From: Stictocephala bisonia
Lineage: Eukaryota; Arthropoda; Insecta; Hemiptera; Membracidae
Direction of reading: 5' to 3'
DNA: 64,000 nt
NCBI GenBank assembly: GCA_035578905.1
Contig: JAQJVL010000797.1
Coordinates: 186,001-250,000 of the forward strand
Positions within the stretch are counted from its first letter, which is position 1. Each line of letters begins with the position of its first letter. A program made the translations under genes and the position numbers. The notes below the pieces were generated by a model, which was not told the origin of the DNA, did not search any database, and saw nothing but the letters and a program-made list of their open reading frames with translations. Positions 36,689 through 48,412 of the stretch are shown here, in pieces.

Positions 36689-37568
36689 ACGGACTACTGC
36701 ACGAATGTTTTGGATTAAAATAGTAATTATTATCTTTATGATAATCCAGTTTCAAGTAAAAATAATGTTAACAAACCTAGACAATGTCAATACTTAGGCG
36801 AACGGGTGATATTTTGCTAGTTGATAAACATTATTTTCATACACAGGATGGTAGTTATTCTTCATATGTGTTAAGGAAAGAGACTGAAAAAATATGACAG
36901 TTTTTAAATCATCTTTTAGAAGTAGTATAATTAAATATTTATATCCAATCATTAAATTTAGTTACCATGGGAACTCCCTATCAAGCTGTAATTAATTAGT
37001 CTAGTAGAGTTAATTGCCCTTCTAAAATGTATTACATGTTTGAATATTTTATTCGTCAAATAGAAAATAGACAGTCAAGTTCTCTTGAAAGGTGGATACG
37101 TCTGGTTGCGTCATGGTTTCAGCTAATTTAGTTTGCAATGCAGTACAGATATTTTGTTTATATATATTTTGATACCAACATGTGAAACATAACCACTGTT
37201 TCCTGAGCAGTAAAGACGGACGAAGACAGCGGGTCTGAATAATAAATGGAGCCCTTAGTTTTCCTAGTCCGTTAAACATGATGAGTTCTCCCGCAGGTAA
37301 AACTCAGCAAGCGAATAAATTCACTTGAGCTGGCAAAATACATTCTAAGACTTACAAGACTTACTTAGTCTCTTACAAAACTTCACGTTAACTTTAATTT
37401 AATTTACCTTTTTGAGGCTAAACAGCATTTGTAAAACTTTTAGCCTAATAAATTGCTGGTTCTTAACTTTCAGAGTATTTTTTAAAATGATAGCCATTTC
37501 GCATTTGATAAATTACAATTGTTATCAAAGCTTAACATGAAATACCATTACTCTACTTAGAATACTTT
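36689..37568. other. AT-rich putative intron
   Basis: No gene recognised. A 76-codon minus ORF (37049-37279) has mixed composition but no domain I can name. Confidence 0.45.
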
Positions 37569-37726
37569 CCGGAGTGGTCGTAGGTAAGGGGATAAGGCTG
37601 AGGCTAGCTACGCTCCCGGTTAGGGTTCAATATCTAGTGTGACCAATCGTTACTCTTTTGCCGCTACTAAGGTTCGGATTTCACGTTAAGCTAAAGTATC
37701 GAAATCTAAAAAAAAAAAAAAAAAAT
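37569..37726 (+). mobile_element. tRNA-derived SINE candidate
   Basis: A GC-richer head (GGAGTGGTCGTAGGTAAGGG at 37571) has an A-box-like TAGGTAAGGGG and a B-box-like GGTTCAATATC (about 37625-37635). The body ends in an A18 tail (37709-37726). Boxes and tail fit a tRNA-derived SINE inserted in plus orientation. Target duplications were not found by eye. Confidence 0.55.
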
Positions 37727-39590
37727 GGGATAGTCTAAGCCAGTGAGGAAGGATTTTCCTAATTTGATTTGCGCATCTTTCTCAACTAAAATCAATAAGA
37801 CATTAGTTAGTTTCTTCAAAGGTCTAACTAATTAACTAGAAGCTATAATTTAAAATAATAATCATATATGCAGATATTGAACTCAATTAAAAAATGTTTT
37901 CCATTTCAAAAAAAAACAATTCATCAGTGTAGACCAAATCTCACATTGTTTATTGTGAATATTTTTCAGCACTATCTTCATAGTGTCAATTGGAATTTCT
38001 GGATGATGGTATGATGCCCCTGACTATATGTACCCTTTCTCCATAAACCCGTTACTCTAAAAAGCATGTGAAGGGTTTAAACTACTTGTTCTTCCCCAAA
38101 ATAATTATGAAAATCAAATATATTTCCAGTGCAATTATTCGCTTAACAGGACCAATCTAGGTTTAAAAGTGGTAATCACCTTTTTTTAATATGTTATGCA
38201 ATGGGATGAATATTCAACCATCATAAAACATTTCGAATAACGTTTTGAAAATAAATTATATAATCTTATAATAAATTATTACATCATAAGGTCACTATAA
38301 ATAAATAAACCAAACCAAGTTAGTTAAATATGCTCCGAAAACACTTAAAAGCTCTGTCTAAATATCTTTTAGATTTCCTTTGCTCTTGAAATACCCTTGC
38401 TTTGTACCATTTGCAATAATAAGATAAAATAGAAAAGTATTCCTATATGATGGCATTGTGAAGCATTGTTATTAAATGGTGCATCGCTTCGTAATAGGCC
38501 AAACTACTTACTCATTTTCTTCCACTTGTTTCAATTCCTTAGATGATAGTGTAGATATTCCAACCTAACAATTTATAAATAGCTTGTGCTTTCTTGTGGT
38601 AATTATAATCTCAGTTTGTAAACACACATTACTCGGATCACCTACTGCGATAGGTTCAAAGAAGTTCAGTTGGACACTTATTGTAGAACCATATTTCAAC
38701 AGCCAGTTTTACGGACAGTCATGGGTAAACCATCAGCTGTCTATTCACTAGTATGACACGTAAAATATGTCTTGGCGTTGAGAACTTCTCATATATTGAC
38801 CAACACACTGTTTATAGGGACCAATAACTCTCGAATATATAATTTTTTTTTTAATTTTATTCAATATACTTCATTCTCATTACTCTGTGATACGATTTGT
38901 TGTTTAATGCGCTTAAAAATAGTTATGTTAATATATGGAATAATCTACGCCGACTACACTATTAACAAAGCTGAATTATAACAAATTTAAAAATACGTAT
39001 TTATTAAATATATGCTACTTTCACAAATTTAATGAAAATTTCACCTAAAATAAATGAATGATGATGTTTGACTTTTTGGTTTTGAAGCTTAATTTTATAT
39101 CCATGTTGAAGTAAATACATTGAATTGTAAATATATTTAGGCATTCAAAGTGTTAGAGAGGGCTCCTTAGCCCTAACTTCGCCTGGTAAAATAAGACAAT
39201 CTTTAACTTTTAACTTTTAACTTTTATTTAGGTATCAAAATATTATGACACCATATTGTATCTTCTATATGTTCTTTTAAATTTATATTATACTTGAATC
39301 ATTAAAATCAAGTGTTCTTGTTATACAACATTATTAGGTAGTGAATAAGTTTTAAATGATATATGAACTTAAATTTTTACAATGAAAAAGAGTAAAACGT
39401 TTGTGGAAGTGATTTTATTTTGATTTAATCTCAATTTAAGTTTTCTTTGATAATGTAAAAGCTATGCTATTTAATTTCAAGAAACCCCCAAAAAATATTA
39501 TTAAGAAGTTCATATGAGTAATTAAATAATATAAAGATTTTCTTAATTCAAGTACTTATTAACAACTGTGTTACTTCATTGGTGTCGTAG
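37727..39590. other. AT-rich putative intron before the signal-peptide exon
   Basis: No gene recognised apart from a LINE-type 3' end near 39150-39232. Confidence 0.5.
39150..39232 (+). mobile_element. Probable LINE 3' end with TAACTTT-repeat tail
   Basis: TTAGCCCTAACTTCGCC..GTAAAATAAGACAA is followed by three to four repeats of TTTAACTTT. A short GC-richer 3' UTR ending in a simple-sequence tail is typical of non-LTR elements; no coding part is attached. Confidence 0.5.
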
Positions 39591-39797
39591 ATGTGGGCGA
39601 TACGACGGTTTCCGACACCCTACCCCCAGAGACCCACCACCTCCACCACCAACGACAGCCCTAGCACTACCCTTGCCACCACCTCCCCACCGTGAGTGGA
39701 CGTCAGCTACAATGTGTCGTCATGGTTACCGGTGAGCGGCTCCTGTGGCTCACTACGATCCCGATCCTTCTAGTAGTCTTTGATACGTGTTCTGGAG
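39591..39797 (+). CDS. Nlg: Neuroligin exon with start codon and signal peptide (coding 39722-39797)
   Basis: ATG at 39722 opens 25 codons plus one base up to the donor GAG|GTAAGAGT at 39798. The peptide has a short n-region (MVTGER), a hydrophobic core (LLWLTTIPILLVVF) and a small-residue cleavage zone (CSG), which is a textbook secretory signal. The leftover G pairs with the GT opening the exon at 46182 to make Gly, so the mature protein begins near GNILTRIVQTRYG. A possible acceptor (TCGTAG) ends at 39590, so 39591-39721 is taken as 5' leader. That leader is unusually C-rich and holds two short upstream ORFs. The first is a 34-codon Pro/Thr-rich frame at 39591-39695. The second is a 7-codon frame at 39712-39735 that overlaps the real start. 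The start was chosen because it alone gives a signal peptide with the right splice phase. The 5' limit of the exon is inferred. Confidence 0.82.
39712..39735 (+). promoter_or_regulatory. Overlapping upstream ORF at the neuroligin start
   Basis: ATG TGT CGT CAT GGT TAC CGG TGA begins 10 nt before the presumed initiation codon, in another frame, and ends inside the coding sequence. Ribosomes using it would pass the true start, so it could lower translation. This holds only if the leader includes this segment, which is inferred. Confidence 0.45.
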
Positions 39798-39839
39798 GTA
39801 AGAGTATCCATTGCGTCCTAAATACTTTTTATGTATAAA

Positions 39840-40182
39840 CTACTAGCTGAATCTGCCCGCTTCGCCAGTCACAATATTTAGTTTGAAGACTTGCAATCAA
39901 AATGTACGTAAAAACTCCAACAATTCAAGAACATTAAAAAAGGACTTATAGTAAATGAGACTAAATACTTTGTTTTTGAAAAACAATTATTTAATTTACC
40001 ATCAAATTTAGAACAGCTGATGTTTTGAATAATTTACTACTTTACTAAATTTTTTGTTAATTTAAAAAGTTTATCCTACACCAATGTTATTCAATATGTA
40101 AACCATATTTAACAACTGTTAGTCAAATAAATCAATCAATTAATATACCTCCATAAGAATAAAATTGACATTTTGGAGGCCA
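39840..40182 (+). mobile_element. Possible RTE-type 3' fragment in the intron after the signal-peptide exon
   Basis: CTAGCTGAATCTGCCCGCTT at 39842 followed by CGCCAG resembles the ACTAGCTGA.C.G.CCGCTTCGC phrase common near RTE-type LINE 3' ends. Nothing coding follows. This is a family guess from a short motif. Confidence 0.35.
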
Positions 40183-41180
40183 GTGGGACGCTCCAAGTCA
40201 ATTGGACGTATAGATTTGGAAAAATAGTGATGAGTAGTAAATGGATTCTATATATATTACTGTAGTTAACTTTGAATCAGTAAAATATCTGGTTTATCGC
40301 TATATTTAGGCATGTATCGTGATAAATTTTCCGATTAAAATCAGTTTGTTCTCTTAGATAAATTAAGTCTCAAAGTCTAGAGAAATCTGTAAGTCTACTT
40401 TTAGAGGCCACAAATTACCCTATATGACTCTGAATCAATAACATATTGTGTCCCTTGCCATGTTTAACCATGTCCTATGATCTGGCTATGCATGTATTAA
40501 AACTAAATTATTAATTTTCCAAATGAAAACAGGTTGTTTTCCTATATAATAAAGTTTCATAGTCTAGAAAATTCTACTATTTACTACGTATACTTTTAGA
40601 GAGCGTAAAGTACGGTAATTGACTGAATCAGTGAAATATCGTGTTTCCAGCTATTTTCAGCCATGTATTATGACCTGGCTATACATGTGTTCAGATTAAG
40701 TTGTATATTTTCCCATTGAATACAGTATGTTCTCTTAGATAACAAAGTTTCACAGTCCAGAAAAATTTGCAAGTCTACTCTTGGAGGCCATAGCTTAACC
40801 AATTTGATTTACTCGCACGGATTGAAAATCTAGCTCTACCTAAGGATGAAGGAGGTGAGATAGAGCAAAAAGTTATAGTGCCTAAGTTGTAGACCGTCGC
40901 AAATCAGGCGCAGAAAATGGTGTTAATTTTGCTATAGAACCATTCATTTAGCCGCTACAGTCAAAGTAGAGAAAAACTGTTTTTGACATTTAAAATGTTT
41001 GGAACTAAAAAGGCTGCCATCTTTGATTTACAAAGAATTGTTCAAAGTATCTTCTTATTGAAGATTCTACAATATAACACCTTTGACTCTACAAAAATTC
41101 AGCCTCGTGGGCTTAGTACTTTTTTAGTTGCAGCGATGAGTTAATGAGTCAGTGGTATTTGCCTTTTATAGGTATATATT
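40183..41180 (+). repeat. Dispersed repeat, copy 2 (inside the neuroligin intron)
   Basis: Diverged second copy of the 2340-3482 repeat, in the same order and orientation. It includes the internal TTTTCCGATT / AGTCTACTTTTAGAGG units and the shared tail ending TTTGCCTTTTATAGG. The divergence, with many small indels, indicates an old insertion. Confidence 0.8.
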
Positions 41181-42314
41181 ACGTAACTTAATAGTTCTTA
41201 TGAAATTCGTAATACGACATCTATCGGACTTTATTTATATGTAGTTATCATTTCAATGGTGAATTTTTACTGCCTTTATTAAATAGGTTTAACCTTATTC
41301 AATTCACCCATGTAATACTCTGCTTAAATACATTTTAGATAAATGTATTGTATCTTGATCGAATGTCTCCTAATCTAGATTAGGCCAAGCTTTCCAAGTA
41401 AATGAGATGGTACAAGTCAGGTTTACAGCCGCTGTGTTGCAGGAGAAAGCTTGACAGTGCTCCAAGATCCTTCAATGTGGCTCGCCGTGTTCTCCTCACA
41501 CGGTTATCACTCGCTGAATTTTCTCCCTAATCCTAGCACAACACTATCCCTTCATTAGTCACTAAATAGCCTCTACCTTATCTAGAAGGTGACTTATCTT
41601 GTACAACTTGACTGGATACGACCAATTAAGTTCTATCGTTGAAAGCGCTTTTCGTATTTCATATCTGGGGTCGTATCTGAGTAAGACCTATTAAGTTATA
41701 TAATTTTAAGTGTCTTTAATATACGACTAGTCGGAAGAGACGAGTCGTAACTGGATACGACCTACCAAGTTATATATTTGAGTGTACCATTTTATTTGTA
41801 AATCTTCAGGAGAGAAAGGTTGTCGCTGGTTACGTGTGTCATGTGTATTATATATTCCAATCAAGTTAAATCATTTATTGTTCCATTTCATTTCTGATTC
41901 TTCGTACAAGAAAGGTCGTAGGTGCCTTGTTAATTATTAGGTCGACCAGGTTAAGTAACGGCACTACCTTTAATTATATTACATAATTGAAAGTAGTGGT
42001 GCCGTTTGATATTGGCTCGTCAGGAGAGAAGAATCGTAACTGGGCACGACCATTTAAGCAATATCGTATCAATAAAAACTACGTTTCATAAGTGATTAGT
42101 TAGGAAAGAGGGGCTGTAGTTTGGCACTAGCATCGAGAATATACATATTCCAATTAAGTTAAATTGTTAAAAGTTATGTTTCATTTGTGACTCATTGTTA
42201 GTATTTGTGACTCACTGTCTGCAGCCTATTTAATAATATAATTGAAATTGTCATTTCATATGTTACTCGACATGTGAGGAGGAGTTTTGGCATGGTACCA
42301 GTATATAAGTAGTC

Positions 42315-42316
<2 letters not shown>
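41181..42316. repeat. Degenerate tandem repeat region
   Basis: From about 41590 to 42300 the phrases GGAGAGAA.G..CGTAACTGG, TACGACC..TTAAGTTATAT and CATTTCAT.TGTGACT recur at roughly 100-130 bp with heavy divergence. The tract ends in the TA microsatellite. A hairpin (AACGGCACTAC / GTAGTGGTGCCGTT, 41957-42006) is embedded. 41181-41590 has no recognised feature. Confidence 0.6.
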
Positions 42317-42365
<49 letters not shown>

Positions 42366-42366
42366 T

Positions 42367-42428
<62 letters not shown>
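42317..42428. repeat. TA microsatellite
   Basis: Two TA runs separated by TAGTTTTGTA. ORFs with Ile-Tyr repeats on both strands are artefacts. It abuts the left inverted repeat of the mariner-like element. Confidence 0.97.
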
Positions 42429-42440
42429 CAAAACAATCTT

Positions 42441-44395
42441 TTGTTAGAGCATTTGAGGTCCAGGATGTGGAGGTCAACTTAAAAATGTATAATAAGAAAT
42501 TGGTTATGTGACATATCGTTTAACATTGTCTTCTTTTCCTGACTACAATGGTGCAATAAAAACTAAAAAGGATTTTACTGTTTAGTTATTTATTGAAGGA
42601 AAAATACTTGCAGGTTTAGTTCTTAAAAGGCAACAAGGATGTTTTTTTAAAAGTCTATGGCATTCACTTACCATCTTACTTAAGCGCTGCCATAAAGATG
42701 TAACTACACTTTTGTTTTGTAATAATTTATTTAAATTGGAATTTAAAACCACTAACTTACTAAAGCTACTAAAATTTAAACCCATGGAGTGCAGGTTTTT
42801 AAAACTTAAATTTATTAATTATGTTTATAATTCTTATTTAATGAAGTGATATTACAAAAAGGTGCCTTACCTAAAATAAGTTTTCAAAATAACCTCCAAA
42901 TATTTCCTGATAATAATGTAATCTGTTCAAAGATTCACCTAGAACATTACGTAGGATGTTTTCTGTGATATTGCCGCAAGCGACTGTAATTCGGTGTTTT
43001 AAGTCATCTAAGTTCTGTAGTGTAGTTTTGTATACAACATATTTTAAATGACCCCACAAAAAATTTCCAAGGGGGTTAGATCAGGGGATTGGAGTGGCCA
43101 TTCACTTTACCCTCTTCACTCTATCCATATTTCAAGAAATTCTTCGATTATATATCTCCTAGCTTCATGGTGGAAATGTGGTAGTGTTCCATCTTATTGA
43201 AAATAAACACCACCTTGAAATTATGTGGAACTCAATGCAATTGTGTTTCTTATATAAGGTCATACTTGATTTGCAACAAATTGAAGTAAACCTGACTATT
43301 TAGGTTTCCATCAATGAAAATTTGACCCATTACCTGGTATTTCAGCCCAAACATTTACTATTTTTGTGCATTGTGTTTTACCCTCACGGTGAAACCTAGG
43401 GTTTTCTGTGTCCCCATATTTACAGTATTTCTGTCAACCAAGCCATTCATTTAAATAACGATTAATCACTGAAAACGTTTTTGTGTAATAAAGATTGTTT
43501 CTCATGAGTCTCTCGATGTCTTTTCAAAACTGTAATCTTCGAACAGGGTCATCTTTAATAATAGCGTGATACAACTGCATTTTGTATGGGTGTAATTTGT
43601 TTTTTATGAGCTATTTAAGAACTGAAGATGGAGAAACACGAAGGACTTGCGTTGATTACTTTTTTCAATTAGACTCACAGAATATCTCAAGTTGTTGTTC
43701 CTCGTTCAGAGGTGGCTTGCCTTGGAATTTAGCATTATTAGTACTTCCTGTAGTTCTAGATTTGTATATTAACTGTCTGATTTATTTTTGGTAAGTTGGC
43801 TGGTCAGGAAAAATGCCATTAAACCTCCTTTATGTTTCATGATAGTTTTCATTAATTGCCCCAAATAAAAATATCATTTAAACTGTGTGTACTAGAGAAC
43901 GTGCTATAACGTTTAAAATTCCCGTTATAAGACCGATTCATCACTTTTAAATAGTAGGTTACAAAATGTAATACTGTAACCAGTGCTGAGATAAAACACT
44001 GCACAGTTATCAGTTTTGTCTAGTTTCCTCTTTACATTGGTTAATTCCAATTCATTTAGTCAGTGAACCGTATCAGTCACTATTCACGATAATGCAGACA
44101 GACAGTCTAGTATTTTAAATGCATACTAAGAGCTTAATCTCAGGTAATGGGAAAGGATATTGATAGTAAACATGGATCTCCTAAAATACTAAATAATTGT
44201 CGCATAACCAGAGTCCCTTTGCCTATGCCTCCTTCATCCTGAACTCGAGAGAATCGCGAAAACAGTACAACTGTTTTCAGTTTTGACTGCACCATTTCCG
44301 ATTGCAGTAAAAAAGACAGTGTTAAAAGATATGTCACTTCTTATTAAGAATTTTGAAATTGACCTCCACATGTCGGACCTCAAATGACTCTAAAA
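42441..44395 (-). mobile_element. Mariner-like DDE transposon remnant with about 110-bp inverted repeats
   Basis: Left end 42441-42555 and right end 44288-44395 are inverted copies of each other. Shared blocks include CATTTGAGGTCC, TGTGGAGGTCAA, TAATAAGAA, GTGACATATC, TTTAACA.TGTCTT and ATGGTGCA. Between them the minus strand encodes a broken transposase. It reads FQ-stop-DGTLPHFHHEARRYI (second catalytic Asp kept, stop in place of Gln near 43195), WPLQSPDLTPL (43068-43099) and then, after a frameshift, FLWGHLKYVVY to the C-terminus at 42871. The order matches Tc1/mariner-group insect transposases (QQDGAPPH and SPDLTP blocks). The N-terminal DNA-binding part was not resolved. Inactive, and divergence between the ends implies an old insertion. 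Confidence 0.85.
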
Positions 44396-46181
44396 AGTCT
44401 TGAATGTCACAAAAGCTAGTTTTTGTATAGGTATAAGCATTGGCGTGGTAAAATATCCCTTTTATCCCTCCAGACCACTGAGCGACAGAGGCTTGTGTGT
44501 GTAGTCGTACAGCCACAGGAAGGAAACTGAAATAGGAGAGGTCTGTAAGCCTGTGCTGTGATAGGTGGGAGAGGAATCGGAGAACTAGTTGAAAACTATT
44601 AAATGTGTAGCTACTTGGTTGTCAACCGAAGTTGACAAGTTTCTTTCATCTTCTTCTCGTGGAAGCGTTTTAGCAACTGAAATGTTGGCTGTTAACGACT
44701 AAAATTGGTTGACAACCTAGTGTGATTTGCAGTGGGGTTTACACCAAATTGTACAAAAAGGTTGGCAAATTCAGGTTGTCAACTCCGTTCTAAACTTACA
44801 TTTGTACAAATTACAAAGTTAAACTTTATTTAAGGAAATAAATTCAATTGATTAATAGCTAAAGCATTATCTTAGACCTATATAGGCTGGGGAACATTTA
44901 AACTTAATTTACTAGTACTTACTTAACACGCAAAAGTTCTTTGTTTACTCTCACAAACCTTGAATGACCTTATATCTAGAATGTTGTTTATATGGTATAC
45001 AAATATCCTGATTTCCTCATGGTGGGATTGGACACCAAACATATTCCAAAATTATATACTGGATTTACTCACACGGTAAAATAATAGTTATCAAATTCAT
45101 ATAAAGTGGTACAGGTCGTAATCACAGGACTATTACACATTTAATAAGCTATAAAACATAAAAAATGTAATTAATACTGTTGTTGAAGGATATTAATTTT
45201 ATACGTTGAAAAGATTTAAGTTGAAGCTTGTGAAATTCCATTATTTTTACATATATTAAAACATCTAAATCCTTAATAGTCGTTTGGTGTTGAAAAGTTT
45301 CAATCATCAAGGTTCAAATTGCAATATTATTTTTTATTTTACAGTTTATTACACAGTTAAAAGTGGGATAGATTTTACTAACCATTGTAAAACCTCCTTA
45401 AAAATCCTTAAGTTGTATAAGTTAACGGGGTTTGGAGGTGAAGCCCACCACAAGAATAGTGAGTTTCGTCAGTATTTATTAAGTGTGAAACTAAGTATAT
45501 AAAGAGCAAGAAATGAAAATATTATTAATATATACAGCTAAACTAAATGGCTTACAATATAATTTGTTCAGGTACATATTTATTAACTCCAATACAATGT
45601 GGATATATTAAAAGTAATTACCTTATATTTCCTTATTCATTAGAAAACATAAAATATTATTTAAATTCTAATCACTTCAGTTTCCACTTTGGACCAAGAA
45701 GGCGATTTCCTTCTGATTAAATTCCTCCATGGGTGGTATAAAATATAAATTTGGGTTTAGAGTACAAGTATATATATTTTCTTCCACACTTATACAATAT
45801 TTTTTATACTACCTACAACATTTATAAAATATACTTCTCTACAGTATCATAAAAAAAGCATAATGGAGATTTGAGTGTTTTATGATGTATACTTGACTAT
45901 AAATGAAAAGGTAAATAATAATTCATGGTTAGTGTGTTGCTTAGTCATGTACAAAAGCATTAAAAATAATCACACAACTGTTATGACATATATAAACTAT
46001 TTTTCCTTTATTACTTCAATAATTAACTCCATTAAAATGTATTTTATAAAAATATAATGACCTTAATTCAAAGATATGATTGGCAATTTATCTGTACACA
46101 ACTGCTTCAAGTTTCTAAGGCAGAAGTAACATTAGCCATACGTTATGGAGATAGTATTTGAACAGTATCTTTATTTCACAG
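44396..46181. other. Neuroligin intron, AT-rich
   Basis: Around 44610-44790 GGTTGTCAACC-type near-palindromes recur (44618, 44703 and, as GGTTGTCAAC, 44774), perhaps a small MITE. No coding signal seen otherwise. Confidence 0.45.
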
Positions 46182-46541
46182 GTAACATTCTGACTAGGAT
46201 CGTGCAGACCAGGTACGGCAAGCTTCAGGGGTTCGTCAAGAACATGAATCCTGCTCGGCACTTAAAACCTATCGAGGTGTTCCTTGGGGTTCCATACGCA
46301 ACTCCTCCTATAGGTTCTAACCGCTTTGCCCCAACCCGGGCTGCCATGCCGTGGGATGGAGTCCGGTTGTCCACGACTCCAGGACCTGCATGTCCTCAGC
46401 GCTTGCCTGACATCCATAACGAGACTGCTGCTTTGGACCGTATGCCTCGAGGTCGTTTAGAGACTCTTAAACGACTTATTCCACTTTTGGGTAATCAAAG
46501 TGAGGATTGCCTTTATCTGAACATCTTTGCCCCTATTCAAA
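46182..46541 (+). CDS. Nlg: Neuroligin exon: start of the cholinesterase-like domain
   Basis: Acceptor TTATTTCACAG ends at 46181; donor CAAA|GTAAGTG starts at 46542. The 360-nt exon has 119 complete codons. It opens with RIVQTRYGKLQG, runs through EVFLGVPYATPPIGSNRF and MPWDGV, and ends with QSEDCLYLNIFAPIQ. FLGVPYA and EDCLYLN are carboxylesterase-family blocks. The cysteines in PACPQ and EDCLYLN are placed as the conserved first disulphide of the fold. NET and NQS are potential N-glycosylation sites. RLPDIHNETAALDRMPRGRL is a stretch I associate with insect neuroligins rather than with catalytic esterases. Reading through the donor stays open for about 280 nt into a TA microsatellite, so intron retention would add a low-complexity Ile-Tyr tail before a stop at 46822-46824. 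Confidence 0.93.
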
Positions 46542-46654
46542 GTAAGTGTAACATTAACATGAAAATATGTAAAAATATTTGTCCAGAGAATTTAAATTTG
46601 ATTAGTTTTCCTTACTATATTCCCTCAGATCCAACTCAATATACATATTACAGG

Positions 46655-46658
<4 letters not shown>

Positions 46659-46738
<80 letters not shown>
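46659..46738. repeat. TA microsatellite
   Basis: About 40 uninterrupted TA dinucleotides starting 117 bp after the neuroligin donor at 46542. Confidence 0.98.
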
Positions 46739-46743
<5 letters not shown>

Positions 46744-46934
46744 TGACTATAGGCAAAGTGAAAGCCTCACTGCTTGTTCAGATGTAGTATACTTGATTCA
46801 AGGTTTATTTAAATGCAGTAATTAGCGATATATTTACATTGAGCAGTTATAAATTAAACTTTGATAGGGTTAAATAATTATTTAAGTATAAATGGAACTA
46901 CTTTTTATTTTAAATCTTGAATTTCCACTGACAT

Positions 46935-48412
46935 ATCACGATAACACACTCATATTACAAGTGAAAAGTCTAGTTAGTAGTGGAGTAGTAACACATTGAC
47001 GCAGTTACACGATAACACACATCACATTACAAGTGAAACGTCTAGTTAGTAGTGGAGTAGTAACACATTATGAAGCAGTTACACGATAACAAACGTCATA
47101 TTACAAGTGAAACAGTTAGTTAGTAGTGGAGTGGTAACACATTGACGCAGTCACACGATAACACACATCACATTACAAGTGGATCGTCTAGTTCGTAGTA
47201 GAGTGGTAGCACATTGACGAATTTACACGATAAAACACGTCATATTGCAAGTGAAACATCTACTTAATAGTGGAGTAGTAACACATTGACGCAGTTACAC
47301 GATAACACACGTCATATTACAAGTGAAACGTCTAGTTAGTAGTGGAGTGGTAACACATTGACGCAGTCACACGATAACGCACATCACATTACCAGTGAAA
47401 CGTCTAGTTAGTAGTGGAGTGGTAACAGATCAACGCAGTTATACGATAACACACGTCATATTACAAGTGAAACATCTAGTTAGTAGTGGAGTAGTAACAC
47501 ATTGACGAAGTTACACGATAACACACGTCATATTACAAGTGAAACGTGTAGTTAGCAGTGGAGTGGTAACACATTGACGCAGTCACACGATAACACACGC
47601 CATATTACAAGTGGAACAGTTAGTTAGTAGTGGAGTGGTAACACATTGACGCAGTTACACGATAACAGACATCACATTACAAGTGGATCGACTAGTTCGT
47701 AGTAGAGTGGTAACACATTGACGCAGTTACACGATAAAACACGTCATATTGCAAGTGAAACATCTAGTTAGTAGTGGAGTAGTAACACATTGACGAAGTT
47801 ACACGATAACACACGTCATATTACAAGTGGAACAGTTAGTTAGTAGTGGAGTGGTAACACATTGACGAAGTTACACGATAACAGACATCACATTACAAGT
47901 GGATCGACTAGTTCGTAGTAGAGTGGTAACACATTGACGCAGTTACACGATAAAACACGTCATATTGCAAGTGAAACATCTAGTTAGTAGTGGAGTAGTA
48001 ACACATTGACGAAGTTACACGATAACACACGTCATATTACAAGTGAAACGTCTAGTTAATAGTGGAGTAGTAACACATTGACACATTTACACGATAACAC
48101 AAGCCATATTACAAGTGAAACATCTAGTTAGTAGTGGAGTGGTAACAAATTGACGCAGTTACACGATAACACACATCACATTACAAGTGAAACGTCTAGT
48201 TAGTAGTGGAGTGGTAACACATTGACTCAGTCACACGATAACACACATCACATTACAAGTGAAACGTCTAGTTAGTAGTGGAGTGGTAACATATTGACGC
48301 AGTTACACGATAACACACGTCATATTACAAGTGAAACGTGTAGTTAGCAGTGGAGTGGTAACACATTGACGCAGTCACACGATAACACACGCCATATTAC
48401 AAGTGAATATGA
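46935..48412. repeat. 72-bp satellite, intron array upstream of neuroligin exon 3 (about 20 copies)
   Basis: 72-bp units: CACGATAACACACGTCATAT, TACAAGTGAAACGTCTAGTT, AGTAGTGGAGTGGTAACACA and TTGACGCAGTTA. Copies are fairly diverged (GTCATATT/ATCACATT, GAAACG/GGATCG, GTAGTAGAG variants) and some variants recur in multi-unit blocks. The array begins and ends abruptly in AT-rich DNA. The same family occurs after exon 3. Confidence 0.97.

Noticed and set aside
42198..42511. Ile-Tyr repeat ORFs on both strands
   Set aside because: They are translations of the TA microsatellite.
43582..43794. 70-codon plus-strand ORF inside the mariner-like element
   Set aside because: It is antisense to the transposase region and shows no domain.
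46145..46825. A 226-codon single-exon esterase ORF starting at ATG 46145
   Set aside because: The first residues are intron sequence before the acceptor at 46181 and the end is intron plus TA repeat; only 46182-46541 is exon.
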